Assembly (NCBI RefSeq): GCF_013294115.1
Contig: NZ_JABSNP010000005.1
Location: 62,001 to 126,000 of the forward strand
DNA from: Hymenobacter caeli
Lineage (GTDB): Bacteria > Bacteroidota > Bacteroidia > Cytophagales > Hymenobacteraceae
DNA: 64,000 nucleotides
Direction of reading: 5' to 3'
The notes under the pieces are model-generated. The model did no database searches and had not been told where the DNA came from. It was given only the letters and a program-made list of their open reading frames with translations. The position numbers and the translations under genes are program-made. Shown one piece after another: positions 50,601-60,108 of the stretch (position 1 is its first letter; every line of letters starts with the position of its first letter).

Positions 50601-53600
50601 CACGGCCGGCACGATGACCACGCCAGTGGCGGCGTTGTAGCCGGTGGTGGTGGTGTTGGGCACCACGGTGCCGTTGGCGTCCTTCACCACCACGTTGCTC
50701 AGGCCGGCGGGCAGCGTCGTTTGCTGGGCCACGGCGGCGGCCGTCGCGGGCCCGCGGTTGCCCGAGGTCACCGTGAAGGTCGTCGTCGCGCCCGGGGCCA
50801 CGTTGGCGCTCGGCGAGGTGATGGTCGTGTAGATGTTCGCGTTGGTCGCGGCGGCCGGGGCGGCGTTCACGGTCGTGGCCGCGGCCAAAGCCGAGTTGTT
50901 GGCCGTGTTCGAGTCGCCCGCGTTGTTGGCGCCGGCCGTGGCCGTGGCCGAAGCCGTGAAGCCGGTGGTTGCCACCGGCGTGAAGCTGATGGTGTTGTCC
51001 ACCTTCGCCCCGTTGGCCAGCGCGGCCAGGGCCGGGAAGGTCACCACGCCCGTGGTCGGGTCGTAAGTGCCGCCGTTCGAGACGTACACGTTCGTCAGGC
51101 CCGTGGGCAGCTGCACCGTTTGCACCACGCTCGGGGCCGTCGAAGGCCCGTTGTTGATGGTCATCACGCTGAACGTCGTCTGCCCGCCCACGGCCGTCGT
51201 CGTCGGGCCAGTGATGGTGGTGGCCACGTCGTAGGCCGGGGTGACGGCGAGGGAGATGCTCTGCGTGTTGTTGGCCGTCTGGCCGGCTTCGTTGGTGGTC
51301 GTGCTGATGCTGGCCGTGGCCGTGACCGGGCCGGAAGCCGGCGCGGTGAAGGTGATGACCGAAGCCGTGCTGCCGCCGCTGGCGAACGAGGTGATGCCCG
51401 CGTAGGTTACCACGCCCGTCGTGCTGTTGTACGTGCCCCCGTTCGTGGCCGATACGCCCACCAGGCCGGCGGGCAGCTGCACCGAAGCCACTACCCCGGC
51501 GGCCGTCGCCGGCCCCGCATTGCTGAAGTTCACGTTGAACGTGGCCGACTGGCCGGCTATCACCGGGTTAGTCCCGGCGGTGATGGTAGCCACCACATCG
51601 GCGGGGCTGTTCACCGTGGCGTTCAGCGTGGCCGAATTCGGGGCGGTGTCGGCGCCCTGGCCGGTGGCCGTGGTTACGTTGCTGGTCAGGGCCACGCTGC
51701 CCGGCGTGGTGGGAGCCGTGAAGCTGAAAGTGAACGTGTTGGTCGCGCCGCTGTTCAGCACCGCGGCATTACCGAAGTCGATAACGCGCGTCGCGGCGTT
51801 ATACGTCGCCCCGGTCGGGAACACGACGCTGGTCACACCGGCGGGCAGGGTCACCCGCTGGGTCACGTTCGCGCCCTGGTTCGGGCCGTTGTTGGTGAAC
51901 GTGGCCGTGTAAGTGCCCGAGGGCTGGCCGGGGTTCAGCACGGTCGGGCCCGCGATGGTCGTCGTCACGTCGGCCGCCGCCGTCACCGGGATGGTGTAGG
52001 TGGCGGGGCCCGTCGTCGTAGTCGTGCCGGCGGCGTCGAGGTGCGCTACGCTGGCGGTGCCGTTGGCGTCCGTGGCCGTGTAGGTGAAGGTCGCGGTCGT
52101 GGTCGAGCCCAGTACCGGCTGGTACGTCAGCAAGCCCAGGTTGGCAGCTGGTATTACCGTGGCGACTGTTACGGCCACGTTGTTGTAGTACAGGGTGCCC
52201 GTGCTGGCCGGGCTCACCGTGTAGCTCACGATGGTGTTGGCCACGCCGTTGGCGGTGCCGCTGGCCGTCGCTTTCAGGTTGGGGTTCAGCACCACCGGGC
52301 CGCTGTTGCTGGGCACGGCCACGTTGGTCACGTCCTGGGGCAGGGGGGCCGAGTTCACGGCCACGTTGCCCGAGAACTCCGAGGTGGAGTTGTTCAGCGT
52401 AGCCGTGCTGCTCAGCAGCGAGCCCGCCGCCACCCCGGCAAATTTGCCGGTGAGCGGGATTGTGAAGGTGAAGCGGCTGGCGGCGGGATCCGTACCCTGG
52501 TTGAGGCCGTTCACGTTGGGCGCAAACGAGCCGGTGCCGGTGTTGGTGTCGGCCGCGCTGCCCTCGGTGTACGTGCCCAGATAGGTCTGGCCTTCGCCGA
52601 AGCCCGTGGGGTCGCCCGTGGCACCGGGGCTATAGAACTCGATAGCCGCACCCGGCCGCGAGTAGCCCTGCACCACCAGGTTCGTGCCCACAATGGTGGA
52701 GGAAGTGATGACCGGGAAGTCCACGCCGCGGTTGGGCAGGGTATTGGCGGCGGTGGCGGGGTTGTTGCCGTCGTCCACCGTCACGCCGTCGCCGTTGCCG
52801 TAGTCAGCAGCGCCGCCGCCAGGGCCGCCCACGTAGTAGTTGGCGTTGCTGATCAGGTCAATAGCGAGGCCGCCGTTGTTCGAGATGCTGTTCTGGCTGA
52901 TGGCCACGTTCTGCTGCCCGTAGGCGATGACCACCCCGGCCGCTTGCGAGCCGGTGATGACGTTTTTGCTAAGTACGTCGAGCTGTGAGCCCCGCTTGGT
53001 GCCGTCGCGCTGCAAGTAGCCAATGCCCGCGCCCTCGATGGTGCCCATCGAGCCGCTGGCCCCGCCGGTGCCGGCCCCGGTGATGGTGTTGTTCAGCACC
53101 TGGGTGGCGCTGGTCGAGCCCGTCTCGAATTGCACGCCGGTAGCGTTGGGATTGGTGATGAGGTTGCCCTGCACCAAGGCCGGGCCGCTACCCTGGGGCG
53201 TATCCCCGAAGGTGATGGCGTCGCCCCCGATGTTGGTGTAGCCGTTTTGCAGGAACTGATTGCCCAGAATTTGGGTAATGCCCGTCGTCGTCTTACCGTT
53301 GTTGATGCTGAGGCCCGAAATGCCCGTGTAGGCTACGAACGAGTTCTGCACCGTGCCCGCACCGGCGTTAGTGGAGGCAAGCACGCCGTAGCCACTGCTG
53401 ATGGTGTTCGCTACTGTGGGCCGGGTGCCGGCCGCCACCACGCCCACCAGCGTGTTCTCAATCACGTACCCGGTAGCCGAGGCCGTGTTGCCGATGGATA
53501 TCGTTTGGTTGGTGCCGCCGTGAATGGCCAGCCCGCGTATCGTGGTGTTAGCCGCTTCCACGTCCAGCACGTTGTTTACGTTGCTGCCACTGATTTCCAC

Positions 53601-56600
53601 TTCCGGCACGTTCAGCGCGGCTATGGCCAAGCCATCCGTGCCCACCGTACCGGTGCTGGTGCCCGTCACGGTACCCGTGGCGGTGTTGCCCACATTGGCC
53701 GTCTGGGTCGAGCCGTCGATGATGGTGTTGGTGCCATTGGCGCCCGTCAGGGCCGGCAGGGTCGAAGTGGTCGTAATCACGGCCACGCCGTTGGTGAGGC
53801 CGCTCACTAAGCCCGCCCGCTGGCCGGCCACCGCCGCGCCCGACGGAATCATGAAGATGCTCGTTTCCTGGCCCGCGGGCAAGGCCACCGTGGCCCCGGC
53901 CCCGTTCACGCGGGAGCCGCTCTGCGCCAAGCTACCCTCGCCACCCAACGCGTTGCTGTTCGTGATGAACTGGCGCAGCGAGCCCTGACCCGCGTCGTTG
54001 GTGTTGGTCACCACGTCGAAGTTGTAGCCGAAGTCCACGGTCGAAACCGGGGTGCTGGTGTTGGCCACGCTCACCGTCGTGATGGACTCGGGCGTGAGGG
54101 TGCCGGCCGTGAGGGCCGCCAGGGTCTGGCTGCCGGTGTTGGCGGCGGCGTCCTGCTTTTCAGGAGCTTCGCCGCCCACGCGGTTCACGTTGTCGGCGGT
54201 GCCGTTGCGCACGAAGGTTTGCACCGGTAACAGGCCGGCTACAGCACCCGTGCGGGCGCTGGTCACCGTCGAGTTCACTACCCGCACGGTGTAGTTGCCA
54301 GCAGCGGTAGCCCCAACCAGGGAGTAAGTGCCGTTGGCGGCCGTGGTGGTCGAGGAGACGAAGTTGCCGCTCGCGTCGTACAGCTCCACCGTGGCCCCGG
54401 GGCGGCCCACCGTGCCGGTGGTGCCCAGGTTGCGGCCGTTGCCGCCGCCGTAGTTGGCGTCTTCAAACACGGTACCGGCAATGCTCGTTGCCAGGGTCAC
54501 CGGAATGGTGTAGGTGGCCGCGTCGTTCGAGTACTGGCCGGTGTTGTCGACGGCCTGGAAGGTGAACGTGGCGTTGCCGCTGAACGTGGCCACCGGGTTG
54601 AACTGGAGCTGGGCCGCCTGGGCGGCGGTAATCACCTGGCCGGCCGTCACCGGGCTTCCACCCAGGCTCAGCACGCCCTGCGATGCCAAGGGCAGCGTGG
54701 TGATGACGTAGTTGGTCACTGTGCCGTCCTGGTCGGTGCCGGCTAGAGAAGTAATGGTCTTCGCACCACCGTTGCTGGCCAGGGAGGGCGAGTTACTCAG
54801 GTTGATGGTGGCGATGGGCGGCACGTTACCCAGGCCAGCGCAGAGCACCGAGTTTGGGATAACCGTCAGCGTGGGGCTGTCGGGGCCCGAGTAGCTCAGG
54901 CTAATCCGATCGGGCTGACCAGTAGCGCTGTATTGCAGCAAAATGTTATGAGTACCCTTCGACAAGTTCAGTGTCACGGTGGGGGCACCATTGCCGAAGC
55001 TGATAACGCTGATACTCGCGTCCGCAACTGCCGGCGTACCCGAGGCCGGCACGGCCTTGCCGTCCAGGTATAGCTGAGCCCGGTCATCCACGACGCCTAC
55101 GGCCGGGTTGCTGATTGAGAATGTATAAGAGCCGGCCGTGGTAATGTAAACGTTGCCTTTGTATTGGGCGCTGAACACGTTGTTGGTCCCGTTAACCGTA
55201 GCCGTGGTGACCGGGAATGTTCCACCCGTATTCGCAACCGTGCGGAGGTAGTTAACGGTCGAGGCGATGCCCTTATCCGTGGGGGTTTTACCACTGAAGA
55301 AAGCCGGGGTGTTGTTATAATCTCCCTGGTAGTAGAATGCCGACAAGCCGCTGTAGGAATTGGTATTGTCGTAGTAGGAGACACCGCAACCGGGGGGCGC
55401 ATTATTCACCTGGATGGTGAGCGTGGCCATGTCCGGGGCCGCGGTAGTGCCTTGGTTGGCATCCGTGCCCACGTTGGTGGTCAGCGGGTAAGAGCCAGCC
55501 GTGGTCGGGGCCGTGAAGCTGAACGAGAACGTGTTGGTTGCGCCGTTGGCCAGCGTCGTGGCCGTGCCGAAGTTGACGGTCGTTACGGCCGTAGCGCCAG
55601 TGCCCGTCGTGGAGAAGGTCGCGCCGTTTGGCAGGTTGGCAGCTGTCACGGTGGCCCCGGCGGGCAGCGTCACGGTTTGCGTTACGTTAGAAGCCGTGCC
55701 CGAGCCGTTGTTGGTGAACGTGGCCGTATAGTTCGGATAAGAGCCGCCAGGCTGCCCCACACTCAGCGTAGTCGGGCCGGTGACGGTGGTCGTCACGTCG
55801 GCCGGGCAGCTGGCCCCGCTCACGCTGTTGGCCACGCTGTTGCTGATTTGGTTGTTAGCGTCGCCCGTCAGGCCGGGGTTCGCGCCGAACGAAGTACCGC
55901 CGTTGGTAGTACCAGCGGCCGCGCCCGCCGCCGAAGCGGTTGCCGTTGAGCCATTCGTTAGAATAATGCCGCCGCCGCCGCCGCCGCCGGGGCCGTGGGG
56001 CACGCCGCCGCCGGTGTTGGTGCCGCCCGTGCCGCCGTTAGCGGTCAGGGTCAGGTTGGCCAGGCCGGCCGGGGTGGCGGCCGTCACCAGGATGGAGCCC
56101 CCGGCCCCGCCGCCGCCGCTGCCGTCGTTGGCCACCGTGTTGTTGGCATTCGCCCCGTTGGCCAGGATGGTGCCCGTGCCGCTCACGGTGCCCGTGCGCA
56201 GCAGCACCAGGCCGCCGCCGGTGGCGCCGCTGCTGGCAAAGCCGTTGTTGGGGGTGCCCGAACCGTTATTGGTCGAGCCCGCGCCGCCGCCGCCGCCCAG
56301 CACCAGCCGGCTGCTGCTGGCTACCGCGAAGGCCGCGCCCGGCTCGCCGCCGATGGCCAGGTTGGTGCTCCAGGTGTTGCCGCCGCGGCCGCCGTTGCCG
56401 CCGTTGGCCCCGCCGGCCCCGCCCGAGTTCTGCGAGTTGTTGCTGCTGGCCAGGTTATCGGTGCCGCCGCCGCCGGCGTTGCCGGGGGCCCCGCGGCCGT
56501 TGCTGCCGTTGGGGTAGTCCGAGCCCGTGTTAAGGTCGTCGGTGCCGGCGCTGTTCAGGATGTTGACGTACTTCGGGGTGCCGGCCGTGCCTTCGCCTTT

Positions 56601-59276
56601 TGAGCCGTGGGCGCTCGTCGTCTGGTTGTCCGCACCGGAGAAAAAACGGTAGTCGGTGCCGGTGGCCGTGTTGTTGCCGGACAGCAGCCGGCCCCCGCCG
56701 CCGCGGAAGCCCGCGCCGCTGGCATCAATAGTGAAGCCGGCGAGGTTGGTTTGCTTGGCCACGTCGATGGCGATGATGCCGCCCACGCTGCCGTTCCAGG
56801 CCGTGGGGGTGATGTTGCCGCCCAGGGTCAGGTTGCCGAACTGCGGCACCCGCACCACCTGGAAGCGGCGCTGGCCGGCCGTTGCAGTGGCCGCCGCGTT
56901 CACGTAGCCGTTTTTCAGGGCGGTGGCCAGCGTGATGGTGCCGCCGGCCGTGGCCGTAATGGCGCTGTTGGCCACCACGTACTCGTAGGTGCCGGCCGTG
57001 AAGTTGGCGTTGCTCAGGTTGCCGTTGGCTCCGCCGCCCGCCACCCCGTCGCCGTAGCTATCGGTGTTGGTGGCGTCGATGTCGGCCCCCTGCATCTGGA
57101 TGACCAGCAGCAGGTCGCCGGCGGCAATGTTGCCCGTGCCCGTGGCCGCGCCCACCGCAATGGAGGTAGCCCCGGCCGGCACCGTTTGGGTGGCCGTGCT
57201 GGGGTAGTAGGTGTTGGGGTTGGTGGTCAGGCCCGTGGGCGAGCCGTCGCGGCCGGGGTTGGCGCAGGCGGCCACCGTGCCGGCCCCGCCGGTCGCCGTT
57301 ATGGGCACGTTGTAGGTCGTCGTGGCGCTCTGCTGCCCGGCGTCGTCCGTGACAGTGTAGGTGAAGTTCGCCGAAGTGCCCCCAACGGCCGGGTCAAACG
57401 TGAGCTGCGAGGCTTGCAGGGCCGTCAGGGTCTGGCCAGCAGTGGCGGCCGTGCCGTTCACGTACAGCACGCCCTGCGAAGCCGCGGGCAGCGTGGTGAG
57501 CGTGTACGACTGCACCGTGCCGTCCACGGAAGAGCTTAAGCCGTTGACCGGGGTCTGGCCGGCCGCGTCGGGCACGCTGTTGTTGGTGATGGGGTTGGCC
57601 ACCGGAGCCAACCGGCAGAAGTTCATCAGGTTGATGCCGACGGTCTGATTGTTGGTGGGTCTGGCAGTACTGGTAGTGACGTTGGCGTACGTTATTGTCA
57701 GGCTCGTAATGGGCGACCCGAAATAAGCATTTACAGTGGCATCGGTAGCACTGGTGTTGCTACCCCCTGCCGCTGTCCCGGTGGCGACGTTCCCATTGAT
57801 GGAGATGTACGCGGCGTTGGGGACCACCGGGCTTAGCACGGGCGTTACCGTCGTGCCGCCGTTGTTGCCCACAAAGGTCACCTGGTCCGTAAAGTCGTTG
57901 CCGTAGTCGATGTCCTGCACCTGTATCGTGAAGTTGGACAAAGGGCGGCTGAAGTTGAAGGTAACCGTCGCTTTGTCGTTAGCCCCGGCAGCTGGATAGG
58001 TGTTGTCCCAGGCCAGCGTTTGCACACCGTTCTGCGTCTTTACCTGCAGGGTCGACACGCTGGGGTTGCCCGTTGAGACGTAGCCGTTGGTGCCAATGGT
58101 GGTCAATGTGGAGCCGGTCGGCACGCCGATGGCCGCATGGGCCTTCCAGTCTTCGTTGGCAGGGCGGGTGCTAAAGTCGAGCGCGGCCGTGGCCACGCAG
58201 GGGGTTACCACCTGGAGGGGAATGGTGAAAATGGCCGCGCTCGATACTAAGTTGGCGTCGTCGGTGACGGTGTAGCTGAACGCGGTGCTGGTGCCGGTAG
58301 CGCCGGCCGCGGGGTCGAAGCGCAGGCTGGTGGCCTGGGCCGGCGTCAGGGTTTGGCCGTTGGTCACGGCCGCGTAGGTGCTGCCCGTCGAGTTATAGTA
58401 AAGCACGCCCTGCGCGGCGGGCGGAATGGCGGTTACAGTGTAGCGTTGCACCGTGCCGTCCACGGTGCTGGTCAGGTCATCGATATTGACCTGCCCGGCG
58501 TTGGTGGGAATGGTGGCGGTGTTGGTTTTGGTATCGGCCACGGGGGCCGCCCGGCACAGGCTCATGCTGATGATGCCAACGGTTTGCGTCCGGTCTACGC
58601 CAGTCACAAAGGGCAAAATGTTCTCGTAGCTCAGCACCAGCTTGGTAACAGGCTGCGGAAACCTGACCGTGACGTTGGTATTCTGTGTGTTGTTACCGGA
58701 AGTGGTGCCCGTGAAAGCGTTGTTTTTGCCCGCAACGGTCCCCAGTCCGGTTGAGCCACTGCCCACAAAAACGTTGGTACTACCCGCCGTTACGTTTGCA
58801 GTAGTCAGGGTAATCGGGGTGGCATCTGCGGCGTTCACGTATCCGTCGAAAGTCATCCGGTCGGTGAAATTGCTCCCGCCCGTAGTGCTCTGGTCGATAT
58901 CGTTCACGATAATGACCAGGTTGGAAACGGGCCGGCTGAAAGTGTACGTCACAGTGGCCGTCCCCGAACTTGCACCCGCCGTCGACCCGTTGCTTTGGGT
59001 GTTCAGCTGCCAGACCAGCGACTTCTGGTAGATGTTGCCGTTGGTGCCTACCGCGAAAGTATTGGTCCTGCCCCCGGTTACCGTGGTGCTGTAGGCACTG
59101 GTAGTAGCGGTAGTGGCTCCCCCCACCGTTTCGGTGGTGGCCTTTCGGTCGCCGTTGGTAGCTGCGGAGTAGTCAAGCGTACTGGTGGCTGTAGTACAGG
59201 CCTGCGCCCAGGCACTGGCCCTGCCCAGGGCCCCCCACGCCAGCAGGAGCAGGAATAATCGTAGGATTGGTCTCAT
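47661..59276 (-). CDS. Giant T9SS-exported surface protein with DUF11 repeats (3871 aa)
   Basis: Signal peptide 1-25 (LRLFLLLLAWGALGRASAWA). Residues about 25-650 hold two copies of an adhesin-like module with cadherin-like linkers (TLDYSAATNGDRKA, then ALDFSTRPANEDWKA). A glycine-rich, beta-helix-like stretch spans about 665-1110. One DUF11 module is followed by a PA14/GLEYA-like domain (about 1295-1475; LSAFYYQGDYNNTPAFFSG), an SdrD B-like module (about 1598-1670), a parallel beta-helix (about 1890-2195), and eight tandem DUF11 modules (about 2435-3458). Ig/cadherin-like modules, the conserved LPVELVAFTAK block (about 3678) and a T9SS sorting domain (about 3792-3871) end the protein. It is a paralogue of the downstream 2673-aa protein with added lectin-like parts. 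A very large adhesin or sheath component is likely; the ligand is unknown. Confidence 0.88.
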   Translation of the reverse strand: MRPILRLFLLLLAWGALGRASAWAQACTTATSTLDYSAATNGDRKATTETVGGATTATTSAYSTTVTGGRTNTFAVGTNGNIYQKSLVWQLNTQSNGSTAGASSGTATVTYTFSRPVSNLVIIVNDIDQSTTGGSNFTDRMTFDGYVNAADATPITLTTANVTAGSTNVFVGSGSTGLGTVAGKNNAFTGTTSGNNTQNTNVTVRFPQPVTKLVLSYENILPFVTGVDRTQTVGIISMSLCRAAPVADTKTNTATIPTNAGQVNIDDLTSTVDGTVQRYTVTAIPPAAQGVLYYNSTGSTYAAVTNGQTLTPAQATSLRFDPAAGATGTSTAFSYTVTDDANLVSSAAIFTIPLQVVTPCVATAALDFSTRPANEDWKAHAAIGVPTGSTLTTIGTNGYVSTGNPSVSTLQVKTQNGVQTLAWDNTYPAAGANDKATVTFNFSRPLSNFTIQVQDIDYGNDFTDQVTFVGNNGGTTVTPVLSPVVPNAAYISINGNVATGTAAGGSNTSATDATVNAYFGSPITSLTITYANVTTSTARPTNNQTVGINLMNFCRLAPVANPITNNSVPDAAGQTPVNGLSSSVDGTVQSYTLTTLPAASQGVLYVNGTAATAGQTLTALQASQLTFDPAVGGTSANFTYTVTDDAGQQSATTTYNVPITATGGAGTVAACANPGRDGSPTGLTTNPNTYYPSTATQTVPAGATSIAVGAATGTGNIAAGDLLLVIQMQGADIDATNTDSYGDGVAGGGANGNLSNANFTAGTYEYVVANSAITATAGGTITLATALKNGYVNAAATATAGQRRFQVVRVPQFGNLTLGGNITPTAWNGSVGGIIAIDVAKQTNLAGFTIDASGAGFRGGGGRLLSGNNTATGTDYRFFSGADNQTTSAHGSKGEGTAGTPKYVNILNSAGTDDLNTGSDYPNGSNGRGAPGNAGGGGTDNLASSNNSQNSGGAGGANGGNGGRGGNTWSTNLAIGGEPGAAFAVASSSRLVLGGGGGAGSTNNGSGTPNNGFASSGATGGGLVLLRTGTVSGTGTILANGANANNTVANDGSGGGGAGGSILVTAATPAGLANLTLTANGGTGGTNTGGGVPHGPGGGGGGGIILTNGSTATASAAGAAAGTTNGGTSFGANPGLTGDANNQISNSVANSVSGASCPADVTTTVTGPTTLSVGQPGGSYPNYTATFTNNGSGTASNVTQTVTLPAGATVTAANLPNGATFSTTGTGATAVTTVNFGTATTLANGATNTFSFSFTAPTTAGSYPLTTNVGTDANQGTTAAPDMATLTIQVNNAPPGCGVSYYDNTNSYSGLSAFYYQGDYNNTPAFFSGKTPTDKGIASTVNYLRTVANTGGTFPVTTATVNGTNNVFSAQYKGNVYITTAGSYTFSISNPAVGVVDDRAQLYLDGKAVPASGTPAVADASISVISFGNGAPTVTLNLSKGTHNILLQYSATGQPDRISLSYSGPDSPTLTVIPNSVLCAGLGNVPPIATINLSNSPSLASNGGAKTITSLAGTDQDGTVTNYVITTLPLASQGVLSLGGSPVTAGQVITAAQAAQLQFNPVATFSGNATFTFQAVDNTGQYSNDAATYTIPVTLATSIAGTVFEDANYGGGNGRNLGTTGTVGRPGATVELYDASGNFVSSTTTAANGTYSLVGATAAGNYTVRVVNSTVTSARTGAVAGLLPVQTFVRNGTADNVNRVGGEAPEKQDAAANTGSQTLAALTAGTLTPESITTVSVANTSTPVSTVDFGYNFDVVTNTNDAGQGSLRQFITNSNALGGEGSLAQSGSRVNGAGATVALPAGQETSIFMIPSGAAVAGQRAGLVSGLTNGVAVITTTSTLPALTGANGTNTIIDGSTQTANVGNTATGTVTGTSTGTVGTDGLAIAALNVPEVEISGSNVNNVLDVEAANTTIRGLAIHGGTNQTISIGNTASATGYVIENTLVGVVAAGTRPTVANTISSGYGVLASTNAGAGTVQNSFVAYTGISGLSINNGKTTTGITQILGNQFLQNGYTNIGGDAITFGDTPQGSGPALVQGNLITNPNATGVQFETGSTSATQVLNNTITGAGTGGASGSMGTIEGAGIGYLQRDGTKRGSQLDVLSKNVITGSQAAGVVIAYGQQNVAISQNSISNNGGLAIDLISNANYYVGGPGGGAADYGNGDGVTVDDGNNPATAANTLPNRGVDFPVITSSTIVGTNLVVQGYSRPGAAIEFYSPGATGDPTGFGEGQTYLGTYTEGSAADTNTGTGSFAPNVNGLNQGTDPAASRFTFTIPLTGKFAGVAAGSLLSSTATLNNSTSEFSGNVAVNSAPLPQDVTNVAVPSNSGPVVLNPNLKATASGTANGVANTIVSYTVSPASTGTLYYNNVAVTVATVIPAANLGLLTYQPVLGSTTTATFTYTATDANGTASVAHLDAAGTTTTTGPATYTIPVTAAADVTTTIAGPTVLNPGQPSGTYTATFTNNGPNQGANVTQRVTLPAGVTSVVFPTGATYNAATRVIDFGNAAVLNSGATNTFTFSFTAPTTPGSVALTSNVTTATGQGADTAPNSATLNATVNSPADVVATITAGTNPVIAGQSATFNVNFSNAGPATAAGVVASVQLPAGLVGVSATNGGTYNSTTGVVTYAGITSFASGGSTASVITFTAPASGPVTATASISTTTNEAGQTANNTQSISLAVTPAYDVATTITGPTTTAVGGQTTFSVMTINNGPSTAPSVVQTVQLPTGLTNVYVSNGGTYDPTTGVVTFPALAALANGAKVDNTISFTPVATTGFTASATATAGANNAGDSNTANNSALAAATTVNAAPAAATNANIYTTITSPSANVAPGATTTFTVTSGNRGPATAAAVAQQTTLPAGLSNVVVKDANGTVVPNTTTTGYNAATGVVIVPAVGSVVSGATTSYTISLTAPAAGVVAAVATISSNNADPMPSDNIATADVTVSPATDVAIALTGPTAALAGQSLTYTATTTNYGPVTATNVVQTVAIPAGLTGVVVRDGNGNVVANTATTGYNSATGVVTFPTIASQAVGNSVSNTITYTAPASGTLLNVASVASATLETNAANNGSTVTTAVQRSSDVVVYLNGPATQVAGNTATYTVTTTNNGPSPAASETTTVQLVPGLANVVVRDASGNAIANAYNATTGVVTLATLTDQLPGAAGTVSNTITYTVPAGTAELTASANAAVSGATNDSNLANNSAVAVAMVSPATTSTTDEQTTVTSNVATQAAGSPVVFTVSSINSGPNAAANVVQTLTLPAGLTGVTVSNSGTYDANTGLVTFPTVASQASGNTTPYTVTVNAPGAGPLTAVASVSSATSDPTPANNLNSVSVAVTTRTDVAVTLAGPTTVVGGQSATYAVSVINNGPSLATSTTTVQFPAGLTVVSVSNGGTYNSGTGVVTFPAITNQPSGAAGEVTYSITAQAPATIPNGASFNLVATTTPTAGTNDQVTANNSASLLVSKGNLAPVANAVTNVLTGPQGNTANPLTISPLSGTDADGNLASYTITGIPDATSQGVLALNGVAVKVGDSLTPAQAAQLTFDPVATFVGNAFFTYTATDAAGAVSTPAIYTIPVGQDLDAVYTLTAPKGGVNPYQNGDVIANVFDANSGVYNNAAPQAVTDTGVRTATLVSGPLPAGTSLNPVTGVITVTDRTKLVSGSYPVTITTVDANGGVTTKTFTITIGALPLPVELVAFTAKAVANRDALLNWATASEKNSAYFDVERSFDGTAGSFAKIGQVAGQGSKTSRTDYALTDANVAPKATGPVYYRLKQVDADGTTSYSPVQSVAFTKVTVAAEATLYPNPATTASGTTLDLSMLPAGTYQVNLVDATGRSVATYQLAGGQAHKLDLQYFASGTYVVLVHGTNLHQNLRLVKE
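47939..48231 (-). repeat. Pre-CTD block shared with the neighbouring giant gene (copy 2)
   Basis: Partner of 39173-39460: the stretch encoding the LPVELVAFTAK...SPVQS block is nearly the same DNA sequence in both genes, in the same orientation about 8.8 kb apart. Recombination between them could delete or fuse the genes. Confidence 0.75.
48900..51970 (-). repeat. Array of about eight DUF11-type coding repeats
   Basis: Tandem modules in the 3871-aa gene, each starting with a variant of DVxxTLxGP and containing NNGP and LPAGL motifs. They match those in the 2673-aa gene, which supports a common origin of both arrays. Confidence 0.7.
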
Positions 59277-59794
59277 AAAATAGGGTGTTGAGCTGAAAAG
59301 GTTCGGAGAATATTTTTGCAGGAAAAAATGTGACTATTCCAGTCCTTTTGGGAAAACTATGAACAAATATAGTTTTCAAATTCAATATTTAATACAAATT
59401 CCTATTACCCAGACCCGGGTACCTACGCTCGCGACTGACGACCGGATTTACCCCATAAAAGAGGCTATAGACACGACTAAAACCTTTCAAAGCGCTTAAA
59501 ACAGGCTTTTTTAAGCTGGATGAAACATTATACAACCCGAATAATTATAAAATCCCCCCATGCAAATAATAAAAATAATTCAATTCAAAGTTGACAAAAT
59601 TATTAAAAAAATTATTTTCTAATTATGAATTTATTGTTATTCGCTTTGCCTAATACCATTTATTGACGCCCAACGGGCAGGGCAGGCAGCAAACGAGCGC
59701 CTTCCAGCCCCGGCAAGACGCGGGAAAGGCGCCTTGCCGGGGCTGGCGCGTGCGAGCTGCGCCGCCCCCGCACCGGCACGCGGGGGCCCCGAAC
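59277..59794. other. AT-rich upstream region of the 3871-aa gene
   Basis: Up to about 59,660 the DNA is extremely AT-rich with no gene. A candidate -7 element (CAAATATA at 59364-59371, minus strand TATATTTG) lies about 88 nt upstream of the start codon, implying a long leader. From 59,660 it becomes GC-rich towards the relic terminator. Confidence 0.5.
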
Positions 59795-59834
59795 GCCCAA
59801 AGGCCCTTCCCCGGGCGGGGAAGGGCCTTTGGGC
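59795..59834 (-). terminator. Perfect 18-bp terminator hairpin belonging to a gene relic
   Basis: GCCCAAAGGCCCTTCCCC and its exact complement around a 4-nt loop. It lies 31 nt after the stop of the T9SS sorting-domain relic, the same layout as the terminators of both giant genes. Confidence 0.85.
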
Positions 59835-59864
59835 TGGCCGCGACGGCGGCCGGGGCCGGAAGAT

Positions 59865-60078
59865 TTATTCTTTCGCCAACCGCTGAGTAAGGCTGACGGC
59901 CGTGCCGTTGGGAGCCGTGCCGCGCCCCCGCACCGGGTAGCTTTTGCTGGTCAGCACCGTCTGGCCGGTCACGTCAGGCAGGCTCGCGGTGTACGTGCTG
60001 GTGTACGCGCTGGCGGGTAGCAGGCGCAGGTCGGGCGCGGTGCCGCAGGTCGGGCGCGGTGCCGGTGGCCGGGCCCCG
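59865..60078 (-). pseudogene. Relic of a T9SS cargo gene: orphan C-terminal sorting domain
   Basis: Reading the minus strand to a TAA at 59865-59867 gives about 60 residues ending GTAVSLTQRLAKE, preceded by LLPASAY and DVTGQTVLTSKSYPVRG. This aligns with the end of the 2673-aa protein (LPAGTYQVAVLDMTGRAVLT ... VRGTATDGTAVGLTKRLVKE), with about 20 residues missing in the middle. Upstream the frame is broken by an exact 19-bp tandem duplication (GGCACCGCGCCCGACCTGC twice), and the malQ stop follows about 30 nt further on. No start codon or body remains. It is a truncated remnant of a third T9SS-exported protein on the same strand as the two giant genes. Confidence 0.82.
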
Positions 60079-60108
60079 TTTCGATCGCGCCAGCGCTTAC
60101 TTATCAGT

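Noticed and set aside
40130..51970. Repetitive stretches considered as CRISPR or satellite arrays
   Set aside because: The period is about 350-375 nt and follows coding modules; there are no short identical repeats with unique spacers.
49020..52988. A 1322-codon open frame antisense to the 3871-aa gene
   Set aside because: It is Gly/Arg/His/Val-rich without domains and arises from GC-biased codons of the repeat modules on the opposite strand.
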